Under the pieces are notes generated by a model, which had not been told where the DNA came from, searched no databases, and worked only from the letters and a program-made list of their open reading frames with translations. Both the position numbers and the translations under genes were made by a program. Positions 35,884-45,206 of a stretch of DNA of 64,000 nucleotides are shown one piece after another (position 1 is the stretch's first letter; every line of letters starts with the position of its first letter). This DNA comes from CAYVTM01 sp964454645 (GTDB lineage Bacteria > Bacteroidota > Bacteroidia > Sphingobacteriales > Sphingobacteriaceae), in the NCBI GenBank assembly GCA_964454645.1, contig CAYVTM010000001.1, positions 186,001 through 250,000 of the forward strand. The letters are read 5' to 3'.

Positions 35884-36930
35884 ATGAAGTATCACTTAGT
35901 ATCAGGGGCCTGTGGATTTGTAGGCAGAAATTTGGTTAAACGTATTTTAAAAGATAATCAGGATAAAGTTATTATCGTCGATGATCTTTCTACCGGTATT
36001 CATCCCTCCGAGTGGATGAGCGGAAAACAGGAAAACATTAGAGATTTAGAGGTCTGGGAAAATGGTCGTGTATATTTTTATCAGGGAGATTTTCGTAAGC
36101 TTTTAAATAAGATGACCGAAGATCAGCAATACATTCAAAAAACATACGGACTGCGTTTCGATAAGTTTACGGATGTATTTCATTTTGCAGCAATTGTTGG
36201 GGGGAGGGCAAAAATTGATGGCGACCCGATGATGGTAGCAATCGATTTAGCTATTGATGCCGAATTTTTTTATTGGGTATGTAATCACAAACCGGCAAGG
36301 GTGATGTATCCAAGCTCTTCAGCTGCTTACCCGATCGACCTGCAATCCGATACCGGTTTCGTAGCATTGAAAGAAAGTGACATCGACTTTGAACATAATT
36401 TAGGAAAACCCGATATGACCTACGGTTGGTCGAAACTTACCGGTGAATATCTGGCAAGAATAGCTGCGAAATATTATGGAATTTCGGTGGCGTGTGTACG
36501 TCCTTTCTCCGGTTATGGAGAAGATCAGGATTTAACTTATCCGGTACCGGCGATTGCCTTGCGGGCAGCAAAAAAAGAAGATCCTTTCGAAGTATGGGGA
36601 AGTGGTAAGCAAGGCCGCGACTTTGTACACATCGACGATTGTATCGATGCCATTTTTCTTGCGATGGATAATATCAGCGATGGATCGGCTATTAATATCG
36701 GTGCAGGACGCTTATATTCTTTTCTCGAAATCATAGATCTGTTCTGTTCTTTTGCAGGATACAAACCTACGATCAAACCTTTATTGGATAAACCGGTAGG
36801 TGTTCATGCACGTCATTCCGACATGACTTTTGTTTTGGAAAAATACGGGTGGAAACCGAAAATTTCTTTGGAAGAAGGAATGCGTCGCGTGTACGAAAAA
36901 GCAATACAGAATTTAGAGAATAAAAAATAG
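35884..36930 (+). CDS. NAD-dependent sugar epimerase/dehydratase (extended SDR)
   Basis: A 348-residue extended short-chain dehydrogenase/reductase. The Rossmann motif GACGFVGRNLV is at 8-18. The catalytic Ser region is YPSSSAAYP, and the YxxxK pair is in YGWSKLTGEY near 180. The substrate-side motif is RPFSGYGEDQ and the later GRDFVHIDDC. It acts on nucleotide sugars; GDP-mannose 3,5-epimerase or GDP-L-fucose synthase-like proteins share this look, but the substrate cannot be fixed. It is followed 29 bases later by a glycosyltransferase, so it probably makes a donor for a surface glycan. Confidence 0.9.
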   Translation: MKYHLVSGACGFVGRNLVKRILKDNQDKVIIVDDLSTGIHPSEWMSGKQENIRDLEVWENGRVYFYQGDFRKLLNKMTEDQQYIQKTYGLRFDKFTDVFHFAAIVGGRAKIDGDPMMVAIDLAIDAEFFYWVCNHKPARVMYPSSSAAYPIDLQSDTGFVALKESDIDFEHNLGKPDMTYGWSKLTGEYLARIAAKYYGISVACVRPFSGYGEDQDLTYPVPAIALRAAKKEDPFEVWGSGKQGRDFVHIDDCIDAIFLAMDNISDGSAINIGAGRLYSFLEIIDLFCSFAGYKPTIKPLLDKPVGVHARHSDMTFVLEKYGWKPKISLEEGMRRVYEKAIQNLENKK

Positions 36931-36959
36931 GGCTTAATTTTTTTGATAGCTGCAAATCC

Positions 36960-38228
36960 TTGAAACAACGAATCGTACTCTTTGGCCCCGGCCCTCAATT
37001 TAAAGGAGGTATAGCGAATTACAATACCTCTTTGGCAAAAGCTTTGGATAAGCTCGGTCATGAAGTGCATATTGTTTCCTGGACACAACAATATCCTGCT
37101 ATTATCCCGCGCGATTTTATCGATCGCAGCAGTAAAGCCGATCAGCTTGCCGGAACAGGAATTAAAGTAACTTATATCACAAATTATAATAATCCCTTAA
37201 GTTGGAATGAAACCGTACGTTACATTCAGTTGCTGCAAGCCGATAAAATTATTTTTCAATGGGCAATAGCGATACAGGGTTTACCGATGGGCTATATGGC
37301 TCGTAAACTCAAGAAAGTAACGCAAGCGGAAGTGATCTTCGATTTGCATTTAGTAGTGCAAAAAGAAGCCAGTTCAATCGATAAATTTTTTACAAAGTAC
37401 GGATTAAAAGTTTCGGATACCTATATCGCTCATGCATACAAAACCGTTGATGAATTAAAAGAAAGCTTTCCCGCTAAAAAGTTTTTTGTGAATGAAGATG
37501 GTAAACGAAGCATTCAGAAGGGAGAACATACGCTTATCAAATTATATCATCCGATATACGATATGTTTCAGCTGCAAGCAGATTTTGATATCGAACAGGA
37601 AAAAGAAGCCATGCATTTACGGAAACACGTGCTTTTGTTCTTTGGGTTTATCCGTAAATACAAGGGTTTGCATCAGGTAATTGAAGCTTTTCATAAAGTT
37701 GCGGAACAGCGTGATGATGTATCTTTACTGATTGTAGGAGAATCATTTTGGCAAACCCTCGATCAGAAAAAATGGAGTACCCGTATCAAAAACTTCTTGT
37801 TTAGTACAGCCAAATCTATCTTTCTTAAGAATTCCGATAATGAACAAGAGTACCGGCCTTTGGAATTGATAAATAACTATCAACTTCGCGATCGGGTAAA
37901 AGTCGTTAACGAATTTGTACCGAATGAAGAAGTTCATAAATACTTTCAGGTAAGTGATGCTATCATCTTATATTATCTGACAGCTACACCTTCGGGAGTA
38001 GAATCTATATCCTATAATTTCAATTTGCCGGTATTGGCAACCCGGGTAGGGCATTTCCCCGAGACCATTAAACATGGTTATAACGGTTACTTAGCCGAAT
38101 CCGGAAATATAGATTCGATGGCAGAAGAGATGATACGAATGATAGAACATCCGATCGATCGCAAAAATGTTGCAGAGACGGCGAAGCACATGAGCTGGGA
38201 GAATTATGCAAAAGCAATTTTAAACTAA
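36960..38228 (+). CDS. Family 4-type glycosyltransferase
   Basis: A 422-residue GT-B glycosyltransferase. The N-terminal domain has FGPGPQFKGGIANYNTSLAKALDKLGHEVHIVSW, the usual donor/acceptor loop G-G-I-x-x-Y. The C-terminal domain has LLFFGFIRKYKGLHQVIEAF and the E-x7-E-type stretch PSGVESISYNFNLPVLATRVGHFPETI. It transfers sugars in glycan or lipopolysaccharide assembly in the cytoplasm. The start is a TTG; I see no ATG near the conserved N-terminus, and the product reads correctly from it. It follows the epimerase and precedes a membrane protein by six bases. Confidence 0.88.
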   Translation: MKQRIVLFGPGPQFKGGIANYNTSLAKALDKLGHEVHIVSWTQQYPAIIPRDFIDRSSKADQLAGTGIKVTYITNYNNPLSWNETVRYIQLLQADKIIFQWAIAIQGLPMGYMARKLKKVTQAEVIFDLHLVVQKEASSIDKFFTKYGLKVSDTYIAHAYKTVDELKESFPAKKFFVNEDGKRSIQKGEHTLIKLYHPIYDMFQLQADFDIEQEKEAMHLRKHVLLFFGFIRKYKGLHQVIEAFHKVAEQRDDVSLLIVGESFWQTLDQKKWSTRIKNFLFSTAKSIFLKNSDNEQEYRPLELINNYQLRDRVKVVNEFVPNEEVHKYFQVSDAIILYYLTATPSGVESISYNFNLPVLATRVGHFPETIKHGYNGYLAESGNIDSMAEEMIRMIEHPIDRKNVAETAKHMSWENYAKAILN

Positions 38229-38234
38229 CCCGAT

Positions 38235-38951
38235 ATGACACAAGTAAATATTTTATCTATAACGAAAGAAGCCTGGCAACTGACTTTGAAAAACAGTCTG
38301 GTTTTAATCGGGATGATTGTATGTATTTTTATCACTGCCTTCATTTTTCAGGCTCTACTGTTGATGGTAGGAAAAACAGGCACATGGGCTTTTGTCCTGA
38401 ATGTTTTCAGCCTTATGTTCCAGCTCATTATATCCTTAGGGCTTATTAAATTATGTCTTGCAATCATTGATGGGAAAGAGCCGGAGTTTAGAAGTATTCT
38501 GCCCGGCTTTAATGAAATGGTACGTTACCTCATAGCAAACATGGCAATTTTTGTAATCGTATTACTGATTATGTTTGTCATCATGTCTTTGTTCGGCATT
38601 GCAAATCCCGGATTTATGCAATCGAAAATCAATCTGTATTTTCTCATCTTTTTTGCGGGTGTACCTTTGTTAGTTTTATCATTGCGTTTTCAGTTTGCCT
38701 CTTATTTAATTGTAGATAAGCAATGCGATGGAATCGAATCATTAATAAAAAGTTTTCGAATGACGAAAGGGATGATTATGCAATTAATTGTTTTGATTAT
38801 AGCTGTTATCGTTATAAATATTATAGGACTACTGGCATTGGTGGTAGGTTTGTTAATCACAATTCCTATGTCTTTAATTATGGTAGGATTGGTATATCGT
38901 AAATTGGCGGCCAATTACTTTGTAGAAGGTTCGGAATTTGAGGAGCAATAA
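38235..38951 (+). CDS. Polytopic membrane protein of unknown function
   Basis: A 238-residue inner-membrane protein with about six helices, among them LVLIGMIVCIFITAFIFQALLLM, VFSLMFQLIISLGLIKLCLAII, LIANMAIFVIVLLIMFVIMSL, LIFFAGVPLLVLSLRFQFASYLIV and a last very hydrophobic pair MQLIVLIIAVIVINIIGLLALVVGLLITIPMSLIMVGLVY (given without a break only for location near 185-222). The middle has KSFRMTKG, as in the DUF975/YciC-like family of membrane proteins; that assignment is tentative. It is tightly packed between the glycosyltransferase and GH3 genes. Confidence 0.75.
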   Translation: MTQVNILSITKEAWQLTLKNSLVLIGMIVCIFITAFIFQALLLMVGKTGTWAFVLNVFSLMFQLIISLGLIKLCLAIIDGKEPEFRSILPGFNEMVRYLIANMAIFVIVLLIMFVIMSLFGIANPGFMQSKINLYFLIFFAGVPLLVLSLRFQFASYLIVDKQCDGIESLIKSFRMTKGMIMQLIVLIIAVIVINIIGLLALVVGLLITIPMSLIMVGLVYRKLAANYFVEGSEFEEQ

Positions 38952-38963
38952 TCATATCGGATT

Positions 38964-40469
38964 ATGAAAGTGAAATCTATCTTCAGTAAACTGTTTGCCG
39001 GTGTTGTTTATAAGCGAATAGAAGCGGGCAGGAAACGAGCCGTTAATATACAGGATAAAGTATTGCAACAATTACTGAAAGAAGCGAAACATACCCGTTT
39101 TGGGAAAGATCATCATTTCGAACGTATTCATACATATTCTGATTTTAAAAAACAGGTTCCTGTTCGCGATTATGAACAATTAAAAAATCCGTATATCGAG
39201 GCAATGGTAAGGGGAGAAGAGAACGTGCTTTGGCCGGGTAAACCTTTGTATCTTTCGAAGACTTCGGGGACAACTTCGGGAGTTAAATATATTCCCATTA
39301 CCAAAGTATCTATGCCTGAGCATATCAAAGCAGCCCGTAACGCTCTGCTTTGTTATATACACGAAACAGGGAATACCGGATTTGTCGATGGTAAGATGAT
39401 TTTTCTGCAAGGGAGTCCGGAGCTTACCAGGAAATCGGGTATTGCCATCGGGCGCTTGTCGGGAATTGTTGCTCATCATGTACCTGCATATCTGCAAAAG
39501 AACCGTTTACCTTCCTGGGAAACAAACTGTATTGAAGATTGGGAACAAAAAGTTGACACTATTGTTGATGAAACACTGAAGGAAAACATGACGCTTATAT
39601 CGGGAATACCTCCCTGGATACAAATGTATTTCGATAAAATTACAGAGCGTACCGGAAAGAAAATCAAGGATGTTTTTCCAAACTTTAATCTGTTTGTTTA
39701 TGGGGGAGTGAATTTCGAACCCTATCGTGCAAAGTTAGAGCAGAGTATCGGAAAAAAAGTAGATACCATCGAGACTTATCCGGCTTCGGAAGGTTTTATA
39801 GCCTTTCAGGATTCGCAAAAAGAAAAAGGGTTATTGTTAAATACAGATGCCGGAATGTTTTATGAGTTTATTCCGGTAGAGGAGTACTTTAATGAAAATC
39901 ATACACGTCTTTCATTAAGGGATGTTGAGCTGGATAAAAATTATGCATTAATTTTAAATACAAATGCCGGCCTGTGGGGATATAGCATTGGAGATACGGT
40001 AAAATTTGTTTCGAAAGATCCGTATCGTATTTTGGTTACCGGGCGTATTAAACATTTTATTTCCGCATTTGGAGAGCATGTAATAGGAGAAGAGGTAGAG
40101 TATGCTTTAATGTCGGTAGCGAAGGGGCAAGGCTTGGAGATTGTTGAATTTACAGTAGCTCCGCAGGTAGACCCTCCTGAAGGCGGCCTTCCTTATCACG
40201 AGTGGTTTATTGAATTTAATACAGCCCCTACCGATATGGATGTTTTTGCTGATGCAGTAGATAAACGTTTACAGGAAAAAAATGTATATTATTTCGATTT
40301 GATAGAAGGCTCGGTTTTACAGCGTTTAAAAATACGTCCGTTAAAGAAAAATGCTTTCAGAGAATATATGCGATCGCAAGGGAAATTGGGTGGGCAGAAT
40401 AAAGTCCCCCGTTTATCCAACGACCGTGTTATAGCCAATGAGTTACAGAAGTATAGTATAGAGAAGTGA
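38964..40469 (+). CDS. GH3-family acyl-acid-amido synthetase-like protein
   Basis: A 501-residue member of the GH3 family of the acyl-adenylating superfamily. The ATP-binding P-loop-like motif is YLSKTSGTTSGVKYIPIT near 95-112. Later motifs are FVYGGVNFEPYR, the adenylate-binding YPASEGFIAFQD near 270, and GYSIGDTVKFVS and FGEHVIGEEVE. In plants GH3 enzymes join amino acids to auxin or jasmonate; bacterial substrates are mostly unknown. No signal peptide. The stop overlaps the dxr start by four bases, so it belongs to the isoprenoid/envelope run of genes. Confidence 0.9.
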   Translation: MKVKSIFSKLFAGVVYKRIEAGRKRAVNIQDKVLQQLLKEAKHTRFGKDHHFERIHTYSDFKKQVPVRDYEQLKNPYIEAMVRGEENVLWPGKPLYLSKTSGTTSGVKYIPITKVSMPEHIKAARNALLCYIHETGNTGFVDGKMIFLQGSPELTRKSGIAIGRLSGIVAHHVPAYLQKNRLPSWETNCIEDWEQKVDTIVDETLKENMTLISGIPPWIQMYFDKITERTGKKIKDVFPNFNLFVYGGVNFEPYRAKLEQSIGKKVDTIETYPASEGFIAFQDSQKEKGLLLNTDAGMFYEFIPVEEYFNENHTRLSLRDVELDKNYALILNTNAGLWGYSIGDTVKFVSKDPYRILVTGRIKHFISAFGEHVIGEEVEYALMSVAKGQGLEIVEFTVAPQVDPPEGGLPYHEWFIEFNTAPTDMDVFADAVDKRLQEKNVYYFDLIEGSVLQRLKIRPLKKNAFREYMRSQGKLGGQNKVPRLSNDRVIANELQKYSIEK

Positions 40470-41617
40470 GGAATATAGCCATATTAGGTTCTACGGGTTC
40501 TATCGGAACGCAAGCATTAGAAGTAATACGTGCGAACAGAGATCGTTTTGCAGTTGAAATACTTACTGCCCATAGCAATGCCGGTTTATTGATTGAACAA
40601 GCAATCGAGTTTCATCCCAATGCTGTTGTTATGCTGGATGAAAATGCTTATGCTAAAGTAAGGCAAGCATTGGATAAATATGACATCAAGGTATTTTTCG
40701 GAGAAGATGCCTTAGCGGAAGTGGTTCGTTTCGAAACCATCGATGTTGTATTGACTGCTATGGTAGGGTATGCGGGATTACGTCCGACGATAAATGCCAT
40801 AGAAGCAAAAAAAACAATTGCTCTTGCCAATAAAGAAACGCTGGTTGTTGCAGGTGCATTGATCACAAGTCTGGCGGAAGAGAATCACGTGCATATTATT
40901 CCGGTCGATTCGGAACACTCGGCGATTTTTCAATGTTTAGCCGGGGAGTGGCATAATCGTATCGAGAAGATTTATTTAACGGCATCGGGTGGGCCTTTTC
41001 GTGGGATGAAATCCGATCAGTTAAAAAATATAAGCAAGAAAGAAGCATTGAAACATCCCAACTGGACAATGGGTGCTAAAATTACTATCGATTCGGCAAG
41101 CCTTATGAATAAAGGGCTTGAGGTGATAGAGGCAAAGTGGCTATTTAATTTATCGGTCGATCAGATTGAAGTAATTGTTCATCCTCAATCCATTATCCAT
41201 TCCATCGTACAGTTCGAAGATGGATCGATGAAGGCCCAAATGGGATTACCCGATATGAAGCTGCCTATACAATATGCATTAGCTTACCCGCAACGTATCC
41301 CCGCCGATTTCCCTCGTTTCGATTTTAAAAATCTTTCTACCTTCACATTTGAACAGGCCGATACACATACTTTCCGGAATTTAGAAATGGCTTATGAAGC
41401 ACTTCGTAAAGCCGGAAACATGCCTTGCATTCTGAATGCCGCGAACGAAGTGGTTGTTGAAGCATTTTTGCACGATCGTATCGGTTTTTTGGAAATGTCG
41501 GATGTTATCGAACAAAGCATGCTCAAAATCGGTTATTTGTCACAACCCACTTACGAAGATTATGTGTTAAGCGACCGGGAAACACGTATCTTTGCAAAGT
41601 CTTTAATTAAAAAATAG
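40466..41617 (+). CDS. dxr: 1-deoxy-D-xylulose 5-phosphate reductoisomerase
   Basis: A 383-residue enzyme for the committed step of the MEP isoprenoid pathway, converting DXP to MEP with NADPH. The N-terminal NADPH site is IAILGSTGSIGTQALEVI. The metal and substrate sites are VDSEHSAIFQCL, ASGGPFRG and the SASLMNKGLEVIEA stretch. The length is usual. Translation starts at a GTG that overlaps the upstream stop (GTGA), so it is coupled to the GH3 gene. The rseP gene follows in 16 bases, as is common in bacteria. Confidence 0.97.
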   Translation: MRNIAILGSTGSIGTQALEVIRANRDRFAVEILTAHSNAGLLIEQAIEFHPNAVVMLDENAYAKVRQALDKYDIKVFFGEDALAEVVRFETIDVVLTAMVGYAGLRPTINAIEAKKTIALANKETLVVAGALITSLAEENHVHIIPVDSEHSAIFQCLAGEWHNRIEKIYLTASGGPFRGMKSDQLKNISKKEALKHPNWTMGAKITIDSASLMNKGLEVIEAKWLFNLSVDQIEVIVHPQSIIHSIVQFEDGSMKAQMGLPDMKLPIQYALAYPQRIPADFPRFDFKNLSTFTFEQADTHTFRNLEMAYEALRKAGNMPCILNAANEVVVEAFLHDRIGFLEMSDVIEQSMLKIGYLSQPTYEDYVLSDRETRIFAKSLIKK

Positions 41618-41633
41618 GAAAAGAGATAGATAT

Positions 41634-42959
41634 ATGAATGGATTAATTATGGCTGCCCAGTTGATTGGGGGTTTATCGATTTTAGTGATCTTGCATGAGC
41701 TTGGGCATTTTGTGGCAGCACGTGCGTTCGGAATAAAAGTAGAAAAATTTTATTTGTTCTTCGATGCCTGGGGATTTAAGCTGATAAGTTTTAAGATCGG
41801 AGATACCGAATACGGAGTAGGCTGGTTACCTCTGGGAGGGTATGTGAAAATCGCCGGAATGATTGATGAATCGATGGATACCGAGCAAATGAAACAGCCT
41901 GCACAGGACTGGGAGTTTCGTTCCAAACCGGCATGGCAACGTTTAATAGTTATGCTGGGCGGAGTTACCGTAAATGTAATTTTGGGTATTCTTATTTTTT
42001 GGATGCTCAGCTTTTCTTACGGAGATACTTATATCCCTAATTCTGAGGCTAAACATGGTATCGTAGCTTATGAACTTGCTCAGGAAATCGGATTGCAAAA
42101 CGGCGATAAAATTTTAGCTATTGATGATAAAAAACTCGAAAAGTTCAACGATTTGTGGAGCCCCGAAGTTCTTTATGGAAATGTAAATCTGCGTGTTCAA
42201 AGAGGAGAGGACTTGTTGAATATACATGTACCGGGCGATTTTATGGATCGTATTTCGAACAAAGGCCGTGGGAATTATATCGATCCTTTTCCGCGTTTTA
42301 TGACTGAGGTAGATAGTGTAGTTCCCGGCATGGCTGCTGCAGAAGCAGGTTTGCAAAACGGTGACCGCATTGTATCGGTTAATGCGGAACCGGCGATGTA
42401 TATGGATCAGCTTCGCAAAATATTGATGGATTCCAAGTCGGAAGAAGTGAATTTGAAAGTGTTGCGTAATACCGACACCCTGCAATTTATCACGCAAGTA
42501 ACTGAAGAAGGAACATTGGGATTTGTTGCAAAGCAAGACTTCAGTACAGAAACCACCGAGTATAGATTTATAGAAGCACTGCCCATCGGAATTAATAAAG
42601 CCTGGACAACACTTTATGATAATGTAAAAGGTTTGGGTAAGGTAGTAAAAGGAGAAGTCGATGCGACAAAAGCCGTTCAGGGACCGATAGGAATTGCAAC
42701 CATTTACGGTTCGGTATTCGATTGGTATCGTTTCTGGACCTTAACCGGAATATTGTCGATGGTATTGGCCTTTATGAACATACTTCCCATACCCGCTTTA
42801 GACGGAGGACATAGTATGTTTCTATTGATAGAAATGGTTAAAGGAAAACCTTTAAGCGATAAGTTTATGGAAAGAGCCCAGATGGTAGGTTTTGTAATTT
42901 TAATTGCTTTAATGGCCTTTGCTTTCGGGAACGATCTATGGAGAGTTTTCACCAGTTAA
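41634..42959 (+). CDS. rseP: Site-2 intramembrane protease RseP
   Basis: A 441-residue zinc metalloprotease of the inner membrane. The HExxH motif is HELGH at 21-25 in the first helix. The third ligand region is NILPIPALDGGH near 380. Two PDZ-like domains sit in the periplasmic part (about 135-205 and 215-295, with GIVAYELAQEIGLQNGDKILAI and VVPGMAAAEAGLQNGDRIVSV as their binding loops). It cleaves anti-sigma factors or signal-peptide remnants in the membrane. It follows dxr in one operon. Confidence 0.95.
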   Translation: MNGLIMAAQLIGGLSILVILHELGHFVAARAFGIKVEKFYLFFDAWGFKLISFKIGDTEYGVGWLPLGGYVKIAGMIDESMDTEQMKQPAQDWEFRSKPAWQRLIVMLGGVTVNVILGILIFWMLSFSYGDTYIPNSEAKHGIVAYELAQEIGLQNGDKILAIDDKKLEKFNDLWSPEVLYGNVNLRVQRGEDLLNIHVPGDFMDRISNKGRGNYIDPFPRFMTEVDSVVPGMAAAEAGLQNGDRIVSVNAEPAMYMDQLRKILMDSKSEEVNLKVLRNTDTLQFITQVTEEGTLGFVAKQDFSTETTEYRFIEALPIGINKAWTTLYDNVKGLGKVVKGEVDATKAVQGPIGIATIYGSVFDWYRFWTLTGILSMVLAFMNILPIPALDGGHSMFLLIEMVKGKPLSDKFMERAQMVGFVILIALMAFAFGNDLWRVFTS

Positions 42960-42969
42960 CAGATAGCTT

Positions 42970-43506
42970 ATGCAAATGAATTTTTTTGAATTTTATGATA
43001 TTCCGGTTTCGTTCTTAGGGAGTGAAGAAGAAATAAAACAAAAATTCTATGCAAACAGCAAGAAATTTCATCCTGATTTTTTTGCGAATGAATCGGAAGA
43101 AAAACAATCCGAAATGTTGGATAAGGCAACTTTTAATACTAATACCTTTAAGACATTAAGTAATCCCGAAAAGCGGATCGAGTATGTGCTTTCTATTTTT
43201 GGATTATTGGAGGATGGAGACAAGCATGTACTTCCGCAGGAATTTCTGATGGAAATGATGGAGATTAATGAAACCATAGCTGAGCTAGAACCGGAAGATA
43301 CGGAGCGTATTGAGAAATTGTTTTCAGATGTGGCAATATTGGAACATCAATTAAATGATGAGCTTTATGCTTCCCTTGTTGATTTCGATGCACAGAAAGA
43401 ATCGAAACGAGAAGAAGTTTTATTACAAGTGAAGGATTTATATTTTAGAAAAAAATATTTGTTGCGAATTAAAGATAGTTTGAATAAGTTTGCACACTCG
43501 AAATAA
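42970..43506 (+). CDS. hscB: Fe-S cluster cochaperone HscB
   Basis: A 178-residue J-domain protein. The J domain is at the N-terminus, FFEFYDIPVSFLGSEEEIKQ, with the HPD motif at 34-36 (KKFHPDFFAN). The C-terminal half is a three-helix bundle (QEFLMEMMEINETIAELEPED) that binds the IscU scaffold. It delivers iron-sulfur clusters with HscA. The C-terminal sequence RKKYLLRIKDSL is typical of HscB. isc genes are not adjacent. The stop is 28 bases before tRNA-Leu. Confidence 0.9.
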   Translation: MQMNFFEFYDIPVSFLGSEEEIKQKFYANSKKFHPDFFANESEEKQSEMLDKATFNTNTFKTLSNPEKRIEYVLSIFGLLEDGDKHVLPQEFLMEMMEINETIAELEPEDTERIEKLFSDVAILEHQLNDELYASLVDFDAQKESKREEVLLQVKDLYFRKKYLLRIKDSLNKFAHSK

Positions 43507-43534
43507 GAGCAGGTATAGGGTACTATATCACAAT

Positions 43535-43614
43535 GCCCGGATGGCGGAATTGGTAGACGCGCTGGTCTCAAACACCTGTGGGAAACCGTGCCGGTTCGAC
43601 TCCGGCTCCGGGTA
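43535..43614 (+). tRNA. tRNA-Leu (anticodon CAA)
   Basis: The acceptor stem GCCCGGA pairs with TCCGGGT. The D-arm is GGCGGAATTGGTAGACGC. The anticodon loop CTCAAAC (CAA at 43569-43571) sits between CTGGT and ACCTG, with one T-T mismatch in the stem. A long class II variable arm follows (TGGGAAACCGTG). The T-arm is CCGGTTCGACTCCGG, with the discriminator A. CCA is not encoded. It decodes UUG. Confidence 0.95.
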
Positions 43615-43630
43615 CAAGGTAGCAGGAAAG

Positions 43631-43661
43631 CGCCGTTAAAATAACATTTACGGCGTTTTTT
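43631..43661 (+). terminator. Intrinsic terminator after tRNA-Leu
   Basis: CGCCGT and ACGGCG pair around an AT-rich loop, which can add further base pairs, and are followed by six T. Confidence 0.85.
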
Positions 43662-43733
43662 CATTCCAACAAAGATTGCATAGCCTATTGTTTAGATGGA
43701 ATCTGATAACGGATCCTGCCATCAGGAGCAAAA

Positions 43734-43763
43734 AAAGCCTCTGTAATAACTACAGAGGCTTTT
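43734..43763 (-). terminator. Intrinsic terminator after sucC
   Basis: Read leftwards, AAAAGCCTCTGTA and TACAGAGGCTTTT form a 13-base stem with a four-base loop, followed by a seven-T run. It lies 18 bases past the sucC stop. Confidence 0.9.
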
Positions 43764-43781
43764 CTAAGAGTTTATTTTGGC

Positions 43782-44975
43782 TTATTTGCCTACGACTTTC
43801 TTTACTAAGTTCGCCGCTTCATCCAGAGTGATCGCGGAGAATACTTCCAATCCCGAATCATCAATCAATTTTTTCGCTTCTACGGCATTGGTTCCTTGTA
43901 AACGAACAATAATAGGAACCGGAATATTACCGATGTTATTATAAGCATCAATAACCCCTTGTGCTACACGGTCGCAACGGACAATACCACCGAAAATATT
44001 AATAAGGATTGCTTTTACATTCGGGTCTTTCAAAATGATATGGAAAGCAGCTTCTACTGTTTTCGCATTGGCTGTTCCTCCAACATCCAGGAAGTTTGCA
44101 GGCTCACCACCCGATAACTTAATAATGTCCATGGTTGCCATGGCTAAGCCGGCACCGTTTACCATACAGCCCACATTACCATCCAGTTTTACATAGTTTA
44201 AATTCGATTTTCCGGCCTCTACTTCTGTAGGATCTTCTTCGCTGGTATCACGCATCTCTTTATAATCGGGATGACGATACAAAGCATTATCATCGAGGTT
44301 TACTTTGGCATCAACAGCTAATATTTTATTATCGGAAGTTTTCAATACCGGATTAATTTCGAACATAGAAGAATCGATCGCATCGTATGCTTTATATAAA
44401 GCGGCTACAAATTTCGTCATGTCTTTAAATGCATCTCCTTCTAATCCAAGATTGAAAGCAATCTTACGCGTTTGGAAAGCTTGTAATCCTACTTTAGGAT
44501 CTATCTCTTCTTTAAAAATCAGATGAGGTGTTTTCTCCGCTACTTCTTCAATATCCATTCCTCCCTCGGTAGAATACATAATGATGTTTCTTCCGCTTGA
44601 GCGATTCAATAACACACTCATATAATATTCTTTGGTCTCGCTTGCACCCGGATAATAAACGTCCTGTGCAATTAATACCTTGTTTACTTTTTTGCCTTCG
44701 GGCCCTGTTTGTGGAGTAATCAACTGCATCCCAATAATTTGTTCCGCTTTCTCTTTTACATCATCCAGGCTTTTAGCTAATTTAACTCCTCCGCCTTTTC
44801 CACGTCCACCGGCATGAATCTGAGCCTTTACTACCCACCATCCGGTTCCTGTTTCAGCTTGCAGCTGCTTTGCGGCTTCTACTGCCTGCTCCGGATTTTC
44901 TGCTACTATACCTTCTTGTATCCTTACCCCAAATGATTTCAGGATCGATTTTCCTTGATATTCGTGTATATTCAT
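43782..44975 (-). CDS. sucC: Succinyl-CoA synthetase beta subunit
   Basis: A 397-residue ATP-grasp subunit of succinyl-CoA ligase in the TCA cycle. N-terminal MNIHEYQGKSILKSFGV is the family start. The Gly-rich nucleotide loop is KAQIHAGGRGKGGGVKLA. The C-terminal domain has GNVGCMVNGAGLAMATMDIIKLSGG and IFGGIVRCDRVAQG, the phosphate-loop and CoA-side contacts. It couples succinyl-CoA cleavage to ATP or GTP formation with SucD; sucD is not in the window, so the two genes are separate here. It has its own terminator and is divergent from the LolD-like gene. Confidence 0.97.
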   Translation of the reverse strand: MNIHEYQGKSILKSFGVRIQEGIVAENPEQAVEAAKQLQAETGTGWWVVKAQIHAGGRGKGGGVKLAKSLDDVKEKAEQIIGMQLITPQTGPEGKKVNKVLIAQDVYYPGASETKEYYMSVLLNRSSGRNIIMYSTEGGMDIEEVAEKTPHLIFKEEIDPKVGLQAFQTRKIAFNLGLEGDAFKDMTKFVAALYKAYDAIDSSMFEINPVLKTSDNKILAVDAKVNLDDNALYRHPDYKEMRDTSEEDPTEVEAGKSNLNYVKLDGNVGCMVNGAGLAMATMDIIKLSGGEPANFLDVGGTANAKTVEAAFHIILKDPNVKAILINIFGGIVRCDRVAQGVIDAYNNIGNIPVPIIVRLQGTNAVEAKKLIDDSGLEVFSAITLDEAANLVKKVVGK

Positions 44976-45206
44976 CGTCTTTTTATTTTGTGGTAAAAGT
45001 ACTTGTATTAGGGCTATTTATCAAAAAAAATACGAATCTGTTTAGGATGATATCTCTAAAGTGCTTTTATTTCGGATTAGTCGGCTGATAATCATTCAGA
45101 TGATGTTATTCGAGCCGAAAGAAGCATCCGATTTTCTTCCGTTCAGAATCAATTCGATTATCCAAAGACAAACATAACAGAGCAAAATATTTTTATACAT
45201 TTGCTT

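Noticed and set aside
45196..45203. TACATTTG as the promoter of the LolD-like gene
   Set aside because: It lies directly before the ATG and has no TTTG box at the right distance; it would demand a leaderless message, so I do not list it.
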